A stretch of DNA of 64,000 nt from contig OZ234495.1 of the NCBI GenBank assembly GCA_965153455.1, positions 13,946,875 to 14,010,874 of the forward strand, written 5' to 3'. A program made the position numbers and the translations under genes. The stretch comes from Sphagnum compactum. Lineage: Eukaryota > Bryophyta > Sphagnopsida > Sphagnales. How positions within the stretch are numbered: position 1 is the stretch's first letter; the number at the start of each line of letters is the position of its first letter. Positions 1 to 12,415 of the stretch are shown here, one piece after another. Under the pieces are notes generated by a model. The model made no database searches and was not told where the DNA came from. It saw only the letters and a list, made by a program, of their open reading frames with translations.

Positions 1-714
1 ATTATATATGATTCGATCAGATTTTAAAAAATAATAAAATATCTTAAAATATTCTAGTTATTTTATTATTTATGAATTATGTATTAATAACTTGTGAATA
101 ATTAGATAACTAGTTTGTTAAATATTAAGAAATTATTACTTATTTAAGTAATTGATAATAAATATTGGATATTCGTAGTGTATAATTTATAATTTAAATA
201 TATGTAAATTTAATCATTATTAATTAAATGATTATCAAGTTATCTAGTACTTGAATTGTTTAGAAAATTCTAAAAAATAAGAAAGTAAAGCATGAAGAAA
301 GTTTTGGAATTACAACTTAGTTTGTGAGGAAGTTGCAAGTTCAAAACTTATCCCATATTGTTTGTTTTTCATTCCTATTTTGAACACTATATAAACAAGC
401 GGGTGTGGTCATCTAATTTCACATTAAGAAATTTCTGCACATGGGATGAGCTAATCAAAAAGCTTAACCCAAAACAAAAAAATAAATTATGCACATTTTT
501 AAAATATTTACCTTCCCAACCTATTTATCTACCTAGCTAGATAGGTACCTAGTTTGACCTACCCAGCTAGGTTGACCTATGTACTTACCTACTTAAGTAC
601 CTACCTATATGAGTAGGTATTTAACCTAAGAATATAAAACCTACATACCTATTTTTAAACCTAAGTAAGTAGGTTGGTATGTAGCCTAGGTTTGTAGGCA
701 CCTTTTTATGTACT
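1..714. other. AT-rich intergenic DNA ending in TAGGTA-type motif
   Basis: No gene is supported here. The first 500 bases are AT-rich. From about 535 to 714 the sequence is crowded with short ACCTA/TAGGT motifs in both orientations, the same flavour seen inside the foldback elements near 32.4, 38.6 and 47.1 kb. Similar motifs resume just after the LTR-like repeat (about 1621-1650), so that repeat may have inserted into older TAGGTA-rich DNA. Confidence 0.5.
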
Positions 715-1612
715 TGTCACAACCCTAACATTGGGTTCGTGACCAAGACAAGGGCTGACAAGGTGGCGGGCCAAGAGGGAAGTCCGGGACACACTGCATG
801 CTGTCGGGAGTGTAAGAGAGTGTGAGGGAATGAACCCTCACACTTGCAAGGGAGTTTCCACTTTGGAGTTGGAGTCTCGGTGGACTCTCGAATCTTTAGA
901 GGGCGATTGCAAAGGTCAAAACTCATTGGATTGAAGAGTTCCTTATATTGCTGGAAAGCTCTTGGAACGTAGATGTCTCAATGGGCTTGCACGACCCATT
1001 TGGTTTTGTGAAACACAAGTTATGGCCAAAAGAAGGGCCAGGAGTCAAATTGGCAATTTGACTCCTGACCACTAAAAGTTGGGAATCAACCCAATTTCCT
1101 CATGTGCAAATGGCGTGCAATATACCGTTGGAAAGCTCTCGATGAGGGCTACAAAATTTCTTTAAACCTCACCTCTATTGGAGGTCTTCACACAAAGTTA
1201 TGGGGCCCCAAAGTTGTGGGAGTCCCAACTTTGGCAATTTCGGGACTCCCATTTGGGAGTCCCGGGACAAAATGTCATTTGGATGTGGGCCTTGTGGAAA
1301 GGCTCAGAGTATACTATAAGGGGGAAGTAGTGGCTTCCCTCAAGTCGGGGCCGTGGTGAGTCTTGTGAGTTCGAGTTTGCCCGTAGCTTGTCCTAGCACC
1401 AAAAGTGCTCCGACTATGCACTAACCACCTTGTGTTTGGTTTTGTGTATGTCCGTATGAGTAGTTGATGCTTGTCAATCTTCTTAGTCCCATCCCGGAGC
1501 TCCACCACGCCCCTCTACCCCCAAAGTGCTGCGAGCCAAAGAACGTGCCCCAACTCCTTATTCTCCCGTTGTTTTCAGTTTAGATTCACATTTGAGTCTA
1601 TCAAAGAGCTTA
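715..1612 (+). repeat. LTR-like dispersed repeat, copy A
   Basis: Long stretches match 20265-21091 in the same orientation. Shared blocks include AAGAAGGGCC followed by GGAGTCAAA, GGGAGTCCCGGGACAAAA, GGGCCGTGGTGAGTCTTGTGA, TAGTCCCATCCC and CACGCCCCTCTACCCC. Both copies begin with a TGT...CAACCC block, a common LTR start in plant retrotransposons. No gag, pol or primer binding site is visible and exact ends are unresolved, so it may be a solo LTR or a fragment. Open frames inside it are short and look fortuitous. Confidence 0.6.
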
Positions 1613-2056
1613 GGGGGTGCGTTAGTACCTACCTAGGTACCTACCAACTTAATATTAATATTTTTATTAAATTATTTTTTAATGAATGTGGCATATTTAC
1701 ATTGGCCCACGTGTCATAATATAAAATCATCCAAATATTTGAATTGAACATCTTAGATTATTTCAAAATAATAATTATTATAATATTTTAAATTATCAAA
1801 TATTAAGACACATGACAGCACATCATTTGCCTTCAATTGTGACCAAAATAATTGCATTTTAGTCGCATGTGACAATACGTATATAATGGAGTCAAAGGAT
1901 GAAATGTATTTGTTGACTTTTTCTTTCATACAATACCCTTTGTCATTTACGACTAATTTATCACATGCAACTTGTCTTAGGTGACTAGAGGGATTTTAGT
2001 TGCAAAATGTCTCTTGCGACTAAAATTTAGTCGCAAAGACTAGTCGAAAATACATG
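1613..2056. other. AT-rich sequence internal to a CACTA end
   Basis: No gene seen. The stretch before 2057 carries repeated TTAGTCGCA / TGCGACTAA motifs in both orientations, the kind of subterminal repeats that flank CACTA transposon ends. Confidence 0.35.
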
Positions 2057-2070
2057 TTTTTCTTGTAGTG
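2057..2070 (-). mobile_element. CACTA (En/Spm-type) transposon terminus
   Basis: The complement reads CACTACAAGAAAAA, the canonical plant CACTA terminal inverted repeat, next to inverted TAGTCGCAA-type subterminal motifs. The partner terminus is not recognised upstream, so the element either extends past the window start or is truncated. No transposase is visible. Confidence 0.55.
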
Positions 2071-3794
2071 TAAACACTTACACCTCCCACTTAACCATTT
2101 GGAAGCAGTCACTAAATTTATGATAGTAAATAAAAAGGCAAAAAAAATGATTCCAAACCTTTCTAAGCACATTCTCCTAATGTTAAGGTCCGCTAAACAA
2201 CTTCTTCATTCAACATCACTTTATCATCACATTGCCATCTTTAGATATCCTAAAAAATATGAATTATGTTAATTAGTTCTTATAACACCCAAATTGTTCA
2301 TTGGATTTAGCAAATACTTTCATTCAAATCACTTACACCTAAATTGAATAATTCAATTAAATCACTAATTATTTCCCTTTGAAGAACTTCTAATGTAAAG
2401 GGTTTTGAACTTACTTCACATCAAGTTCATAACTTGGTTGAAAAATAGAAACACAAAATCAACTCACTGACTTCTACATTCGTTTTGAAAAAAACAGGAT
2501 CAACATTTTTCTATTAAATTCTAATAATGTAGAACAAATTGAAACACAACTACAACATAAAATAGATAGGGCATGAAAATGAATCAACAGTTACTTCGAA
2601 TATTTGGAGGTAGTGTACTAGATGCACTTGAAACTACTTCACAGAGGTCCATAACCTTGTGACATCCTTTTAGTCTGGGAAGATGGTGGTTTTTGTTTTC
2701 CACCATATTATCACCAACTCAACAACGTGTTGTTGAAAATTAAAGTTCAACTAATTAGGTTTTCATTAGTTACTCGAATAGGAAAATAACTAGGTTACTT
2801 TCACAAGGTTGAATTATTTTCTTTATTTAAATTAATTTGATTATTTAGATTAGTTTGGTTATTTTTGGTTTGGTCTTAGTTAAATACCTCGGTGTTAATG
2901 GTTTGGGTTTTTTTTTCCTTCATTGCACAAGTTTGTGTCTTTGATGTGACAAAAACTTTGAGGAGTTTTTGATGTTATGTTCCATGTTGTGAGCATCATG
3001 TTTTAATTTCCTTTCAATAAAGATTTATGTTTGCACTTGACTAGATCTCTTATTTGTGAACATGTTATCAAAGTTTAAGTTATTCAATGAGAAAATTGAA
3101 AGAGATGTGAAGTTAGAGAGTCTTTACAAATAGAGCTTGAAAATATTTAGTAATATCATAGGAGTTTGTCCAGTGTAGGAGAGAAAAGAGGAAAAGAAAA
3201 AATGTGAGAAAAAATAAAAGAAAAGAAAAATTTGCTATGTAATCATGTACTTAATACCATACAAAATATTATACAAGATATGTACATATATTTCAAACTT
3301 ATGTATAATATAGTACCTCAAATAATACTCAAGACATACGTACGTATGCAAGGTTCATTTTGTTCAACCTTAACCCTAACCTTAATCCTAAAAACCTAAA
3401 GAAAGAAAACTTTAACTTTAACCTTAGAAACCCAAGGAAGGAAAGAAAATCATTTCCTGAAACAAATTGTTTGTGAAACCTTAAGAAGACATTGAGTGTT
3501 GCCTTGAGAGATGGTGAATGGTCTTTCTCAAATTGCAATTGAGAAATTAAACAAAAATAATTTCCAAGTGTGTAAATTTAGGATTATGAATATTTTTATG
3601 GAGAAAGGCCATTGAGAGTTCATAACTAGTGATGAGAAAAAACCTCCTCTCCTAGAAAACCCCACATAACAATAAATTCAAGCCGACAAAACATAGCATG
3701 AGAAAACTAAGAAAGTTTTATATTGGCATTCTATGAATGTGTCCATGTTAACCAGAATGTTTTGTAAACTCGTACTTTAATTGGTACTAATAGA
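2071..3794. other. AT-rich intergenic DNA
   Basis: I see no coding region or RNA gene. There is a short CTTAACC/CCTAACC run near 3365-3430 and an A/G-rich patch near 3180-3230. Open frames are short and lack domain-like composition. Confidence 0.5.
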
Positions 3795-4200
3795 ACTAAT
3801 GACACATGTTGAACCAATGACACCTGTTGAACTGATAGTGATAGTATAACCAGTATTAACTGAACCAGTGACACATGTTGAACCGGTGACACCTGTTGAA
3901 ACGATAATGATAACATAACCGGTAGAGACTGAACCAGTGACACATTTTGAACTGGTGACACCTGTTGAACCGATAGTGATAGTATAACCGGTAGTAACTA
4001 AACCAGTGAAACATGTTGAATTGGTGACCCCTGTTGAACCGGTGACACCTGTTGAACCGATAGTGATAGTATAACTGGTAGTAACTGAACGAGTGGCACA
4101 TGTTGAACTGGTGACACCTGTTGAACTGATAGTGATAGTATAACCAGTAGTAACTGAACTAATGACACATATTGAACTAGTGACACTTGTTGAACAAGTA
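3795..4200. repeat. 69-bp minisatellite
   Basis: The phrase GACACCTGTTGAA recurs at about 3819, 3888, 3957, 4044 and 4113. Spacing is 69, 69, 87 and 69 bases; the 87 step is one unit plus an internal 18-base duplication. Units share GATAGTGATAGTATAACC and GTAACTGAACC. Because 69 is divisible by three, two minus-strand frames stay open across it with a 23-residue hydrophobic repeat, but no start context, splice site or flanking coding sequence supports a gene. Confidence 0.85.
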
Positions 4201-5689
4201 GTCTGTAGAAGCTATAATTGACATAACAAGTAGTTGGTAGAACAAATGGTTAGTAGAACATGTAATAGATTTTGAAATTTTTGATTATTTATAACAGTTT
4301 TGTTGGTTAGTTTTTATTAATTGATTAAAATAAGGAGTTTTATCAGCTAGTTATTATTTAGGTGATTTGCACGAAGCATTTTAAAGTTCAAACTTAGAGT
4401 ATAAAGGAGTGATGGTAGAACATGAGAGACATTAGACCTCTATTTTCCATACTTACTTTCTAAAATCTCTAATGTGCAAACTTTGATTTCTTAATACAAT
4501 TTGTATTTTCATTATAAGTTGGAGTACTTGTTAGCATTGAGTAGCTTGTATTTGTTCAAAATTTAGAATTTTTTTTTTGCATCAAATAGGAGATTTTTTA
4601 ATGTTAACTTGGTTTTGTGTTCACTACACCAAAATGCGTCCTAATTCATTTTGGGTTTCATTAAATTAAGTGAATTTGGACATTTTTACCATGGTGAAAC
4701 CGGTCAACCCCCTTGTGAATAGGGGCTATTACTACGGATAGTGAATTGGTCCATTAGTACGTAGTGAAATACTAAATTATCAAGCCATTTCACTTCCTAG
4801 TTAATTAACTAGGCAACATGGAAATCAATTAAATTTAAATTACTTAATATTTTACGTAATATTTAATATTATCGATAATTTCATGATTTTCAGCCTATGA
4901 ATTATTGACATGTGTCATTACCTATGCTAGGTAAAAACCTAGCTTAAATGCATAGGCCATTTAATCAACTTAAATACGCACTTACTCTTGGGAACTACAT
5001 AGGAGAATATTCGGTCAACTTTTCACTATTGATCACAAACACACCATTTGTGAAGTTTGATCCTTTGACCTTTAGGATAGAGGCAAACATTCCTACCATT
5101 AAGCCACCACACTTGTTGCAATAAAATGTTACATTGCATTTTATTTATCAAATACTTAATTTTAAACATTACAAAAACATAAACTTTGAAAATTCATATC
5201 TTATTAAGATTTTGTCCAAATGAAATGATTAAAATTTAATTTAATTTTTTTCAATAATGTACATAATTACATTTATTTCCTTTTGAAAGTGTAAAATCAT
5301 TTGAACAATTTTTTTTTGAATATCATTATTCAATAACATTTCAATGACCATTCTTTTGGAATTTTTTAAAAATAATAAATGGATAAATTTTTTGTTAATA
5401 TAATAATACTACCTATGTTAGGCTACTTTTAATTATTCTAGGGCTATTTTTCATTGTTCTAAATTATTTCACCCTACATTATTTATGGCTTTTTTTTTGT
5501 TTTTTTTTGTTTTTTTAATTATTTCACCCTAGGTTATATTTTTTGTTATTTTAAATTACTTTTGGCTATTTTAGGCTATTTCAACTTAGGTTTTTTTTAC
5601 TATTATAAGTTATTTTTAACTATTATATGTTATTTTTGGCTATTCCAAGCTATTTTACCTTATGTTATTATTGGCTAATCTATTGTGGC

Positions 5690-6130
5690 TATTGTGGCTA
5701 ATTCTATTGGTGGCTATTGTTGGTTATTCTATTAGTGGCTATTAGTTGCTATTCTATTGGTGACTATTGTTGGTTATTCTATTAGTGGCTATTAGTGGCT
5801 ATTCTATTGGTGACTATTGTTGGTTATTCTATTAGTGGCTATTCTATTGGTGGCTATTGTTGGTTATTCTATTAGTGGCTATTAGTGGCTATTCTATTGG
5901 TGGCTATTGTTGGTTATTCTATTAGTGGCTATTAGTGGCTATTCTATTGGTGGCTATTGTTGGTTATTCTATTAGTGGCTATTAGTGGCTATTCTATTCG
6001 TGGCTATTGTTGGTTATTCTATTAGTGGCTATTAGTGGCTATTCTATTCGTGGCTATTGTTGGTTATTCTATTAGTGGCTATTAGTGGCTATTCTATTGG
6101 TGGCTATTAGTGGCTATTCTATTGGTGGGT
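5690..6130. repeat. 50-bp minisatellite inside the CACTA-type element
   Basis: The decamer TGGCTATTGT recurs at 5901, 5951, 6001 and 6051, exactly 50 bases apart. Each unit combines GGTTATTCTATTAGTGG with one or two GGCTATTAGT or GGCTATTCTATTGGT submotifs. Units before 5900 and after 6100 are more diverged or of altered length. Confidence 0.85.
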
Positions 6131-6517
6131 ATTGGTGGCTATTTTATTGTTAGTTATTGATGGCTATTCTATTAATGGCTACTAGTAGTTATTCTATTGG
6201 TGGTTATAGTGGATATTTTAAGTTAAATTATCATAAATTATTAATGGCTTTTGGTGGCTATTCTATTAGTGGTTATTGTTGGTTATTCTATTATAGGCCA
6301 TTGGTGGTTATATTATTCGTGGTTATTAATGGTTATTATATTGGTGACTATTATATTGATGACTATTATATTGATGGCTATTGGTGGTTATTCTATTATG
6401 AGTAATTATTGGATATTCTAAGTTATATTATCATAAGCTATTGGTATTGATTTTATTTTAGGCTATTTTAAATTATTCTTCATAAGTTATTATTGATTAT
6501 TCTAGGTTATTTTACCT

Positions 6518-6603
6518 TAGGTCATTATACTTTATTTTAGATTATTTTGAATTATTACATTTAGGCTAAAATAACTTATAATAACATAAAGTATAATGAC
6601 CTT
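6518..6603. repeat. Inverted repeat (stem-loop) in the CACTA-type element
   Basis: AGGTCATTATACTTTA near 6518-6534 is the reverse complement of TAAAGTATAATGACCT near 6586-6602, separated by about 50 bases. This is part of the loosely palindromic 3' half of the element. Confidence 0.7.
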
Positions 6604-7054
6604 GAATAACCTAAAGTATAACTTGAAATAACATATATTAATTTAAAATAAAAGAACCTTAGGTATAGCCCAAGGTTAGTTGAATAATTCAATTTAAAAT
6701 ATTTTAAAATAAAAAACCTATAATAAGCTAGCTAAGATACCTTCAAGTAAAATAACATATAATAGTTTAGGGTATAATAATTTATAATAGCTTATAATAA
6801 TTTATAATGAATTAGGGTACAAGTTAGAATAATTAAAGTAGCCTAAAATAATATAGGGTATATCATAAAGTAACATAGAGTATGTAAAACAACAACATAA
6901 AAATAAACTTATTTACCATAGTAAATTATAATAATGAATTATGTAAACTAGTAGTGAAACACAATGTTTACATAGTGATATTATAGTAAAATAACTTTAA
7001 CCAAGGTGAAATCATTAAAATGTAATGAACTACACTACTTTTGTATTAGTGGTT

Positions 7055-7827
7055 TCTTTTTCATTAAAAACATGAAAACATTTTTATACTTCAACAATAT
7101 TTTTCTTAAAACTGTGTGCAAATTGAAGACATGTTCATTTAGGAATTGTAAATAGTTCTAATTTTGTTAGTTTAAATTTTCATGTTTGCTGTTTTAGGAA
7201 CCTATTGCTGAAAAAAAAATCCAGAGGTAGATTAACTTTGATGGGAATAAAAAAAACCTGTTAACAATTTGATTCGATGATTATGTGTATTTAAGATGCA
7301 AAATCATTTAAGCAAGTTTGAGATACATTGGCGAAGATGTACAACATTAATACATAAGCCCCCAAAATGCAGCTCAAGTAAAAGCTGCATAATCTGCAAA
7401 AAATCAAAACGAACATCAATGATTAAACTACAAAGGTGAAAAACCTTATAGATGCTTTTGCATCTATAGGAACCCCTATAAATGATGAAGATTTAATGAC
7501 CGTGACCTTGAATGGTCTTGGAAAAAACTGTAGTCAGTTCTGAACTTTAATTGTAGTTTGAAAAACATTTCTCGATTTCCAAGAATTGATAACCTTACTT
7601 ATAAATGAAGAGATGAAAATTGTTGGTACTTCATTTAGTGGAAGAACACAAGAAAATGTTTTTTACTCTTTCTTGTAAAATCATAAAACTGGTTTTGACC
7701 CTTGAGGGGGTTGTAGAAGGGGAGGGGAATCACAATTCCAGGTTTGACATTCAACTATGGTTCTAAAGAATCCAAAGAATTGGGTTAAAGAACCTACCCT
7801 ACATTGTCGATTCTTTGTTGATTTTTT
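7055..7827. other. Intergenic DNA
   Basis: No gene, RNA or clear repeat is seen. Open frames here are short and without recognisable motifs. Confidence 0.5.
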
Positions 7828-8130
7828 CATGAGAACCACTAGGGATTTTGGGAAAAAATTCAAAAACCTGAATCTGGAGGCTTTTTTAATTCTAAAAAAT
7901 TAAAGAATTGGAACCAAAGGTTCTGCGATTCTATTTTTTTCCATAAAACTGGAATTGGAGGTTCTTTTATTTCTAAAATTCATGAGAATCACTAGTCTTT
8001 TTATGACAATTTTCAAAACCCTGGAATGGGAGGTTTTCTTAATTAAAAAAAATTAAAGACCTTGAATTGGAGGTTCTGGAATTCTGAGAATTTCCATAAA
8101 ATTGAAACTGGAGATTCTTAACAAAATAAA
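7828..8130. repeat. Two diverged tandem copies of about 150 bp
   Basis: ATGAGAACCACTAGG at 7828 is echoed by ATGAGAATCACTAG at about 7982. Both copies then show CAAAA-CCTG-AAT-TGGAGG, a TTAATT/AATTAAAGA block, a TTGGA-GGTTCT block and TTTCCATAAAA-TG. Confidence 0.65.
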
Positions 8131-10080
8131 AAAACCTCCCAACAAACACTAGTTGTAACATCACATTTCTCACGCCTTTAATAGGTACATTTAGGAGGAC
8201 TACTGGTTCCTACCAGTCCTGTGCAAGTGCCTGATTTGGTGGCTTTGAACTGTCAATTCTGGTTTTAGTTAGTAAAAATGGACGTGTCGGTGTGTCTGAT
8301 TTTTGAAACTAGAACTATAACCTTTTAAAAACCAAACCTGGAACTGGGTTCCTAGTTCTATTTATTTGTGGAACCAGGGTGAAAACTGAAAATTTCCCCC
8401 AAAAAAAAAAGAAGTAAAAGAACCGGGGCTAACCAGAAATTAACTACCATTTTGGATTCGGGTTACTTAAAACAGGACAAGAACTGGGTCTAATTTCCAA
8501 AACCGAAGTCAAAAATAATTTATTAAATGACCAGAATTGTTCTAATTTACTCTTTTGAATTGGAATAGGAGGTTCTTCATAAGAGTAAACAATGGCCCAG
8601 CATTTGTTCCTTAAGGCCCAAATTACCTAATTTCAAAATGAGGAAGTGACCTGTCGGCCCTCTGCCGATGAGCTTGAGTTGGGGATGCAAATGGCTTGTC
8701 AGGTCGGGTCTGCTGTTGTGTTTCAAAAGAACAAAAAGAGAAAAAGCAAGTGGGTGAGAAGTACTGGTGGGGTTTTTGGGCTTGCCTTTATCCTTCAAAT
8801 CTGATCAAACTAGGTTTGTAACAATCAAGAAGGTCCTCGGTTGATAAAAATTTGTAAGTTCCTTTCACTCAATGGATAAATGGGCAAAATGACCTTCCAC
8901 TTTGGTAGTTAGTTCTTATCCAGTTCAAAAGTGCAACCAATAATTGGTTCCTATCAGAAGTGGAAGGTCACTTTCTCATTCTTTCCATTGGGCAAAAGAA
9001 AGTGATAAGTTGTGGAAGGTTGTTTCAAATTGAACTTGCAATTTGGAACCCTTTAAAAACAAAACTTTGTTGCAATGGATCTTTAGTTTCAAAAGTTCCC
9101 AATCCAAATTAGGAACACATATTAAAACAACAAAGGCACCTATTGGGATTTCCACCAAAACACTTCTCTAGATCATCTATGCCACTCTTTGATGGGTATT
9201 GGTTTTCTTAAAACCCAAGGACAAGGTGTAGAAACATTAAGATTCAATTACATATTTTATGGGCTCCAAGGCATGCCCTCTAAATCCAGAACTCTTTTAT
9301 GATAAAATGTGGAGCATGTACTTTATGGTAGTTTAAATGGGACATCATTACATCTTTGTTTAGTTGTTAAAAGAACAAACACCATGTACACATATCAACT
9401 TCAATAATCTGTAAAGTACTTTATTATTTTTTAAATTTTTCTTTGTATTTGAAAGCACCCTCCCACACAAAAGATGCTTTCATCAATGGAAGGAAACGTG
9501 CACCATTTGAATGAAGGACCTTTTGTACTTGATGCAGAGAGCAGCTTCGCCCTGTCAACCTCCCCTACTTTTCACCTATCCCCTTGGGAAATTAGGCCTG
9601 GCCTTGGGAAGAAAGGCCTTACCCTATACACATAACTACTTAAAATTGCATCGACCTTCTGAGTGTTTTAAGTTTTTATTTTTAACCATGTACTGTTCCC
9701 GCTACATTTAGTGGTTTATTATAGAATTTTGTTCTCTAATGTAGGTAGTCAACGGACCTAGAAATCTCCAATTTGCAGAATATTAGCTATTTTGGGTTTA
9801 CTTGAAGATCCAACCAGGGGACTTTTTATACAATGACACCATCCAGCTTATAGTTTGGAAGGCCTCTCATTAATGTTCCTGCCACATAGAAAGCTCCAGG
9901 CAAAATTTTCCCCCCCACATTGTTAATTGTCCTTCCATTTTTATTAAAGGCTTACAGTATTTAACTTGAAGTGAAGGGGTATGATGATGGAGAGGAAAGC
10001 CAATCCATAATTGAGGAGTCCCATTTATGGCCTTACAATCACATGATTGTGATGGATTTAAGTTAATGTCACATGCTAAA
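8131..10080. other. Intergenic DNA
   Basis: No gene is supported. The stretch has unique-looking, moderately AT-rich sequence with only short open frames on both strands. Confidence 0.45.
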
Positions 10081-10476
10081 CTTCGTCCCCTATTGGGCTT
10101 TAAGTGAGCATGCCATGGCAGCCACTTGCATGTCCTAGTCGTATGTGGGTTAAGCTAGCTTACAGCCAAACAATTAATGAGTGTCAGATGATCCCTTTCA
10201 AAAGGGTCATGAGTTGATATCAAATTGAATATAGTTTGGTAACTTCGTCCCTTCTTAGGCTCTAAGTGAACATGTCATGTCAACTCCTTGCATGTCCAAT
10301 CTGTATGTGAGGTTAGTTTCCTCTTGGGCTTTAAGTGGGCATGTTGTGTACACTACTTGCACATCCAAGTTGTATGTGGGGTTAAGCTAGCTTATGGCCC
10401 AACGATCTATGGAGCTAAACAATCCCTTTCACTTAGGTCATGGGTTCATATCAAATTGAATATAGATTGGTACCTT
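10081..10476 (+). repeat. Diverged tandem repeat of about 162 bp, two full units and one partial
   Basis: Units start at about 10081, 10243 (shortened to about 73 bases) and 10316. Full units share GGGCTTTAAGTG-GCATG, CTTGCA-GTCC, GTATGTGGG-TTAAGCTAGCTTA, ATCCCTTTCA, GGTCATG and ATATCAAATTGAATATAG. Confidence 0.75.
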
Positions 10477-11440
10477 ACTCCCACTTGCATATATACTTGC
10501 CCAACTCTTATCTATTTGTACGGTTTGGTGTCAAAGTGAAAAGTAAAATTTAGGGAATGATTTGACATACACTAACACTGATGTTGTGAGTGTAAAAGTA
10601 AATAGCAATTAATAGGACATCATTTTACATACACCATGCAATGATGATTGAGACAGTGGATTGTGGAGGGCCTTCCTTGCAGTGATTTTTTTGGTGACAA
10701 AGTTTGCAAAGTTTTGTGCTTATAAATCTGATTTCGACCTAGATATATGTACAAAGGTTTTTTAATGGAAAGAAAATGGTCCAAATTTTCCAGATTTTGA
10801 AAGAAAGAAAGAAAAGTTTCCAGATATGTATAATAGGTTCTAGTAGGTAGCCAAAAGTATGGAAGGATGATTAAATGTTGTTTACTTTGTCATCTAGTTT
10901 ATAAGCAAATCTGGCTAAACAGTCTTAGGGACAATTGCCACTTCCTGCACAGCACAAAAATGCACAAAAATGAGGGAAAAAAGCGAAAGTACTTTCTAAG
11001 CATTTCCAACTCCACTTACAATAAAATCAATTCAAATTTTCTTCTCTTATGTCCAAGATGAGCACATCCTTTGAAGCGTGTGAAAAGGTGTGTGCTGATA
11101 GGTATAATTGCTCAAGCACAATTTGACAAGTTTGGCCATAATTTTCAATTAATAGACATTTTAATTACAGTGGACATAATTTAGAGAAAGAACCATGTAA
11201 TGAGGTTTGTAAGGAGAGAAGAGTAAGTTTGTAAGGAGATAAGGGCAAGTATGTACTTAGAGATAGAATAAGTCTGAAAGTAAGAAGGTACAAAGGACCC
11301 TCACACAAACAAGCAGCTCATCGTGTAATGACTCTGCCCTTTTATGGCGAGTTCCAACTTCAAGTTAAAACGTATAGACCTTTCGTGTAATCGGAGGGTA
11401 CCTTAGATCCAACATATTTCTTCCAGGGCTGTTTGGGTGA
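10477..11440. other. Intergenic DNA
   Basis: No gene seen. It lies just outside the left arm of the inverted duplication that begins near 11441. Confidence 0.45.
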
Positions 11441-12415
11441 GGGCAGTTTGTAGTTTGCAGGTTTTGGAGTTCTAGCTTTTTCTATGCACACATCTATCAT
11501 GTAAGAACTTGTGAACGTTTTTTCTTCCTGTATTTCTAAGTTGTTCTTGTCAGAAAAATTGTGCCGGCATACACATGATGCTCTGATTGTGTCCAAAAGG
11601 TTTCATGATCCAAACGGGTCTGATCCTGGAAAACAGAAATTGCATGAAATTATTTGCGCTCCATGTCCATAAATCACATGTATAACATATTTCTGTTGAG
11701 AGTATTCCATGTATGACATCATCGTTCTTCCTAATGGGGTGGTGCTAGTTTTTGCAGCTTCACGCTTGAACAGATCGAGCAGGAAACCAAGTGTGAAGTT
11801 TCTTCTGAACTGTGGTCAGACTCCTAATCTCTCATCGGAAGGATCAGACCATAGTTCAGAAGATGGTGCCAAGGTAGATCGGGGATATTCCTGTGGCGGG
11901 ATTCAATCTTCAGCCACTAGGTTGAAGCTACGACAACATGAAGGTATAATAAAGAAACTCTTCCCTGAAGACACCAGCTCATATAATTTGTCCCTATCTG
12001 ATTCTCCGAGATATCTTGTGTTGAGCTTGCTGTTCCATTGAGCTGCATCCCTAGGATCATCACATGCTGTTACCTCCTCCTGTTCTTTCCTATAATTTTA
12101 GGATTTAGGGTTTAACGATGGCTGAAATACTTCTTCTTCAAGTAATAACTATTTCTTTTTTCCCAGGTCTAATCTGCAGACTCTACGCTTGAAAACACAA
12201 CAATCCCAAGCAGTCTACCTAAGGGGGGGAGACTCATTGCATAACCAACAGAAGATCCATAAGGACCAGGATGAGGGCGAGACCAAGACGCGCAGCAGCC
12301 TTGTAATTACAAAAGTAGTTCCAGCTAATCATCAAGCTGGAACTTCAAGAAAGTCCCAATCACTGCACGGAAGCATCTCGCAATTGATGAGGCGCCAAGG
12401 TACTGCAAATCCTGT
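11441..12415 (+). pseudogene. Inverted partial copy of the 12994-18.7 kb gene
   Basis: This plus-strand stretch matches the minus strand of about 13365-14241, including an intron, one whole exon and part of the last exon. The exon copy at 11758-11943 follows TTTTTGCAG and precedes GTATAAT, exactly as in the other arm, and its frame is open with the shared peptide RKPSVKF. The copied last exon starts near 12180 and matches ACTCT-CGCTTGAA-ACACAAC. A one-base difference in a G-run near 12222 shifts its frame into a stop (TAA near 12241) relative to the minus-strand gene. The first half of the gene has no copy here, so this is a truncated, probably non-functional duplicate. Homology fades at about 12415. 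Confidence 0.75.

Larger units (their letters stand above)
4619..7054 (+). mobile_element. Non-autonomous CACTA-type element with GTT target duplication
   Basis: The element starts CACTACACCAAAATG at 4622 and ends CTTTTGTATTAGTG at 7051, so the complement of the 3' end begins CACTAATACAAAAG. The termini share CACTA and CAAAA. They are flanked by GTT at 4619-4621 and GTT at 7052-7054, the 3-bp duplication expected for CACTA transposons. The 2.4-kb interior has no transposase; it is AT-rich, holds a 50-bp minisatellite, and its two halves are loosely inverted (GGCTATTTT-type motifs first, AAAATAAC-type later). It therefore looks like a deletion or foldback derivative mobilised in trans. Confidence 0.7.
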
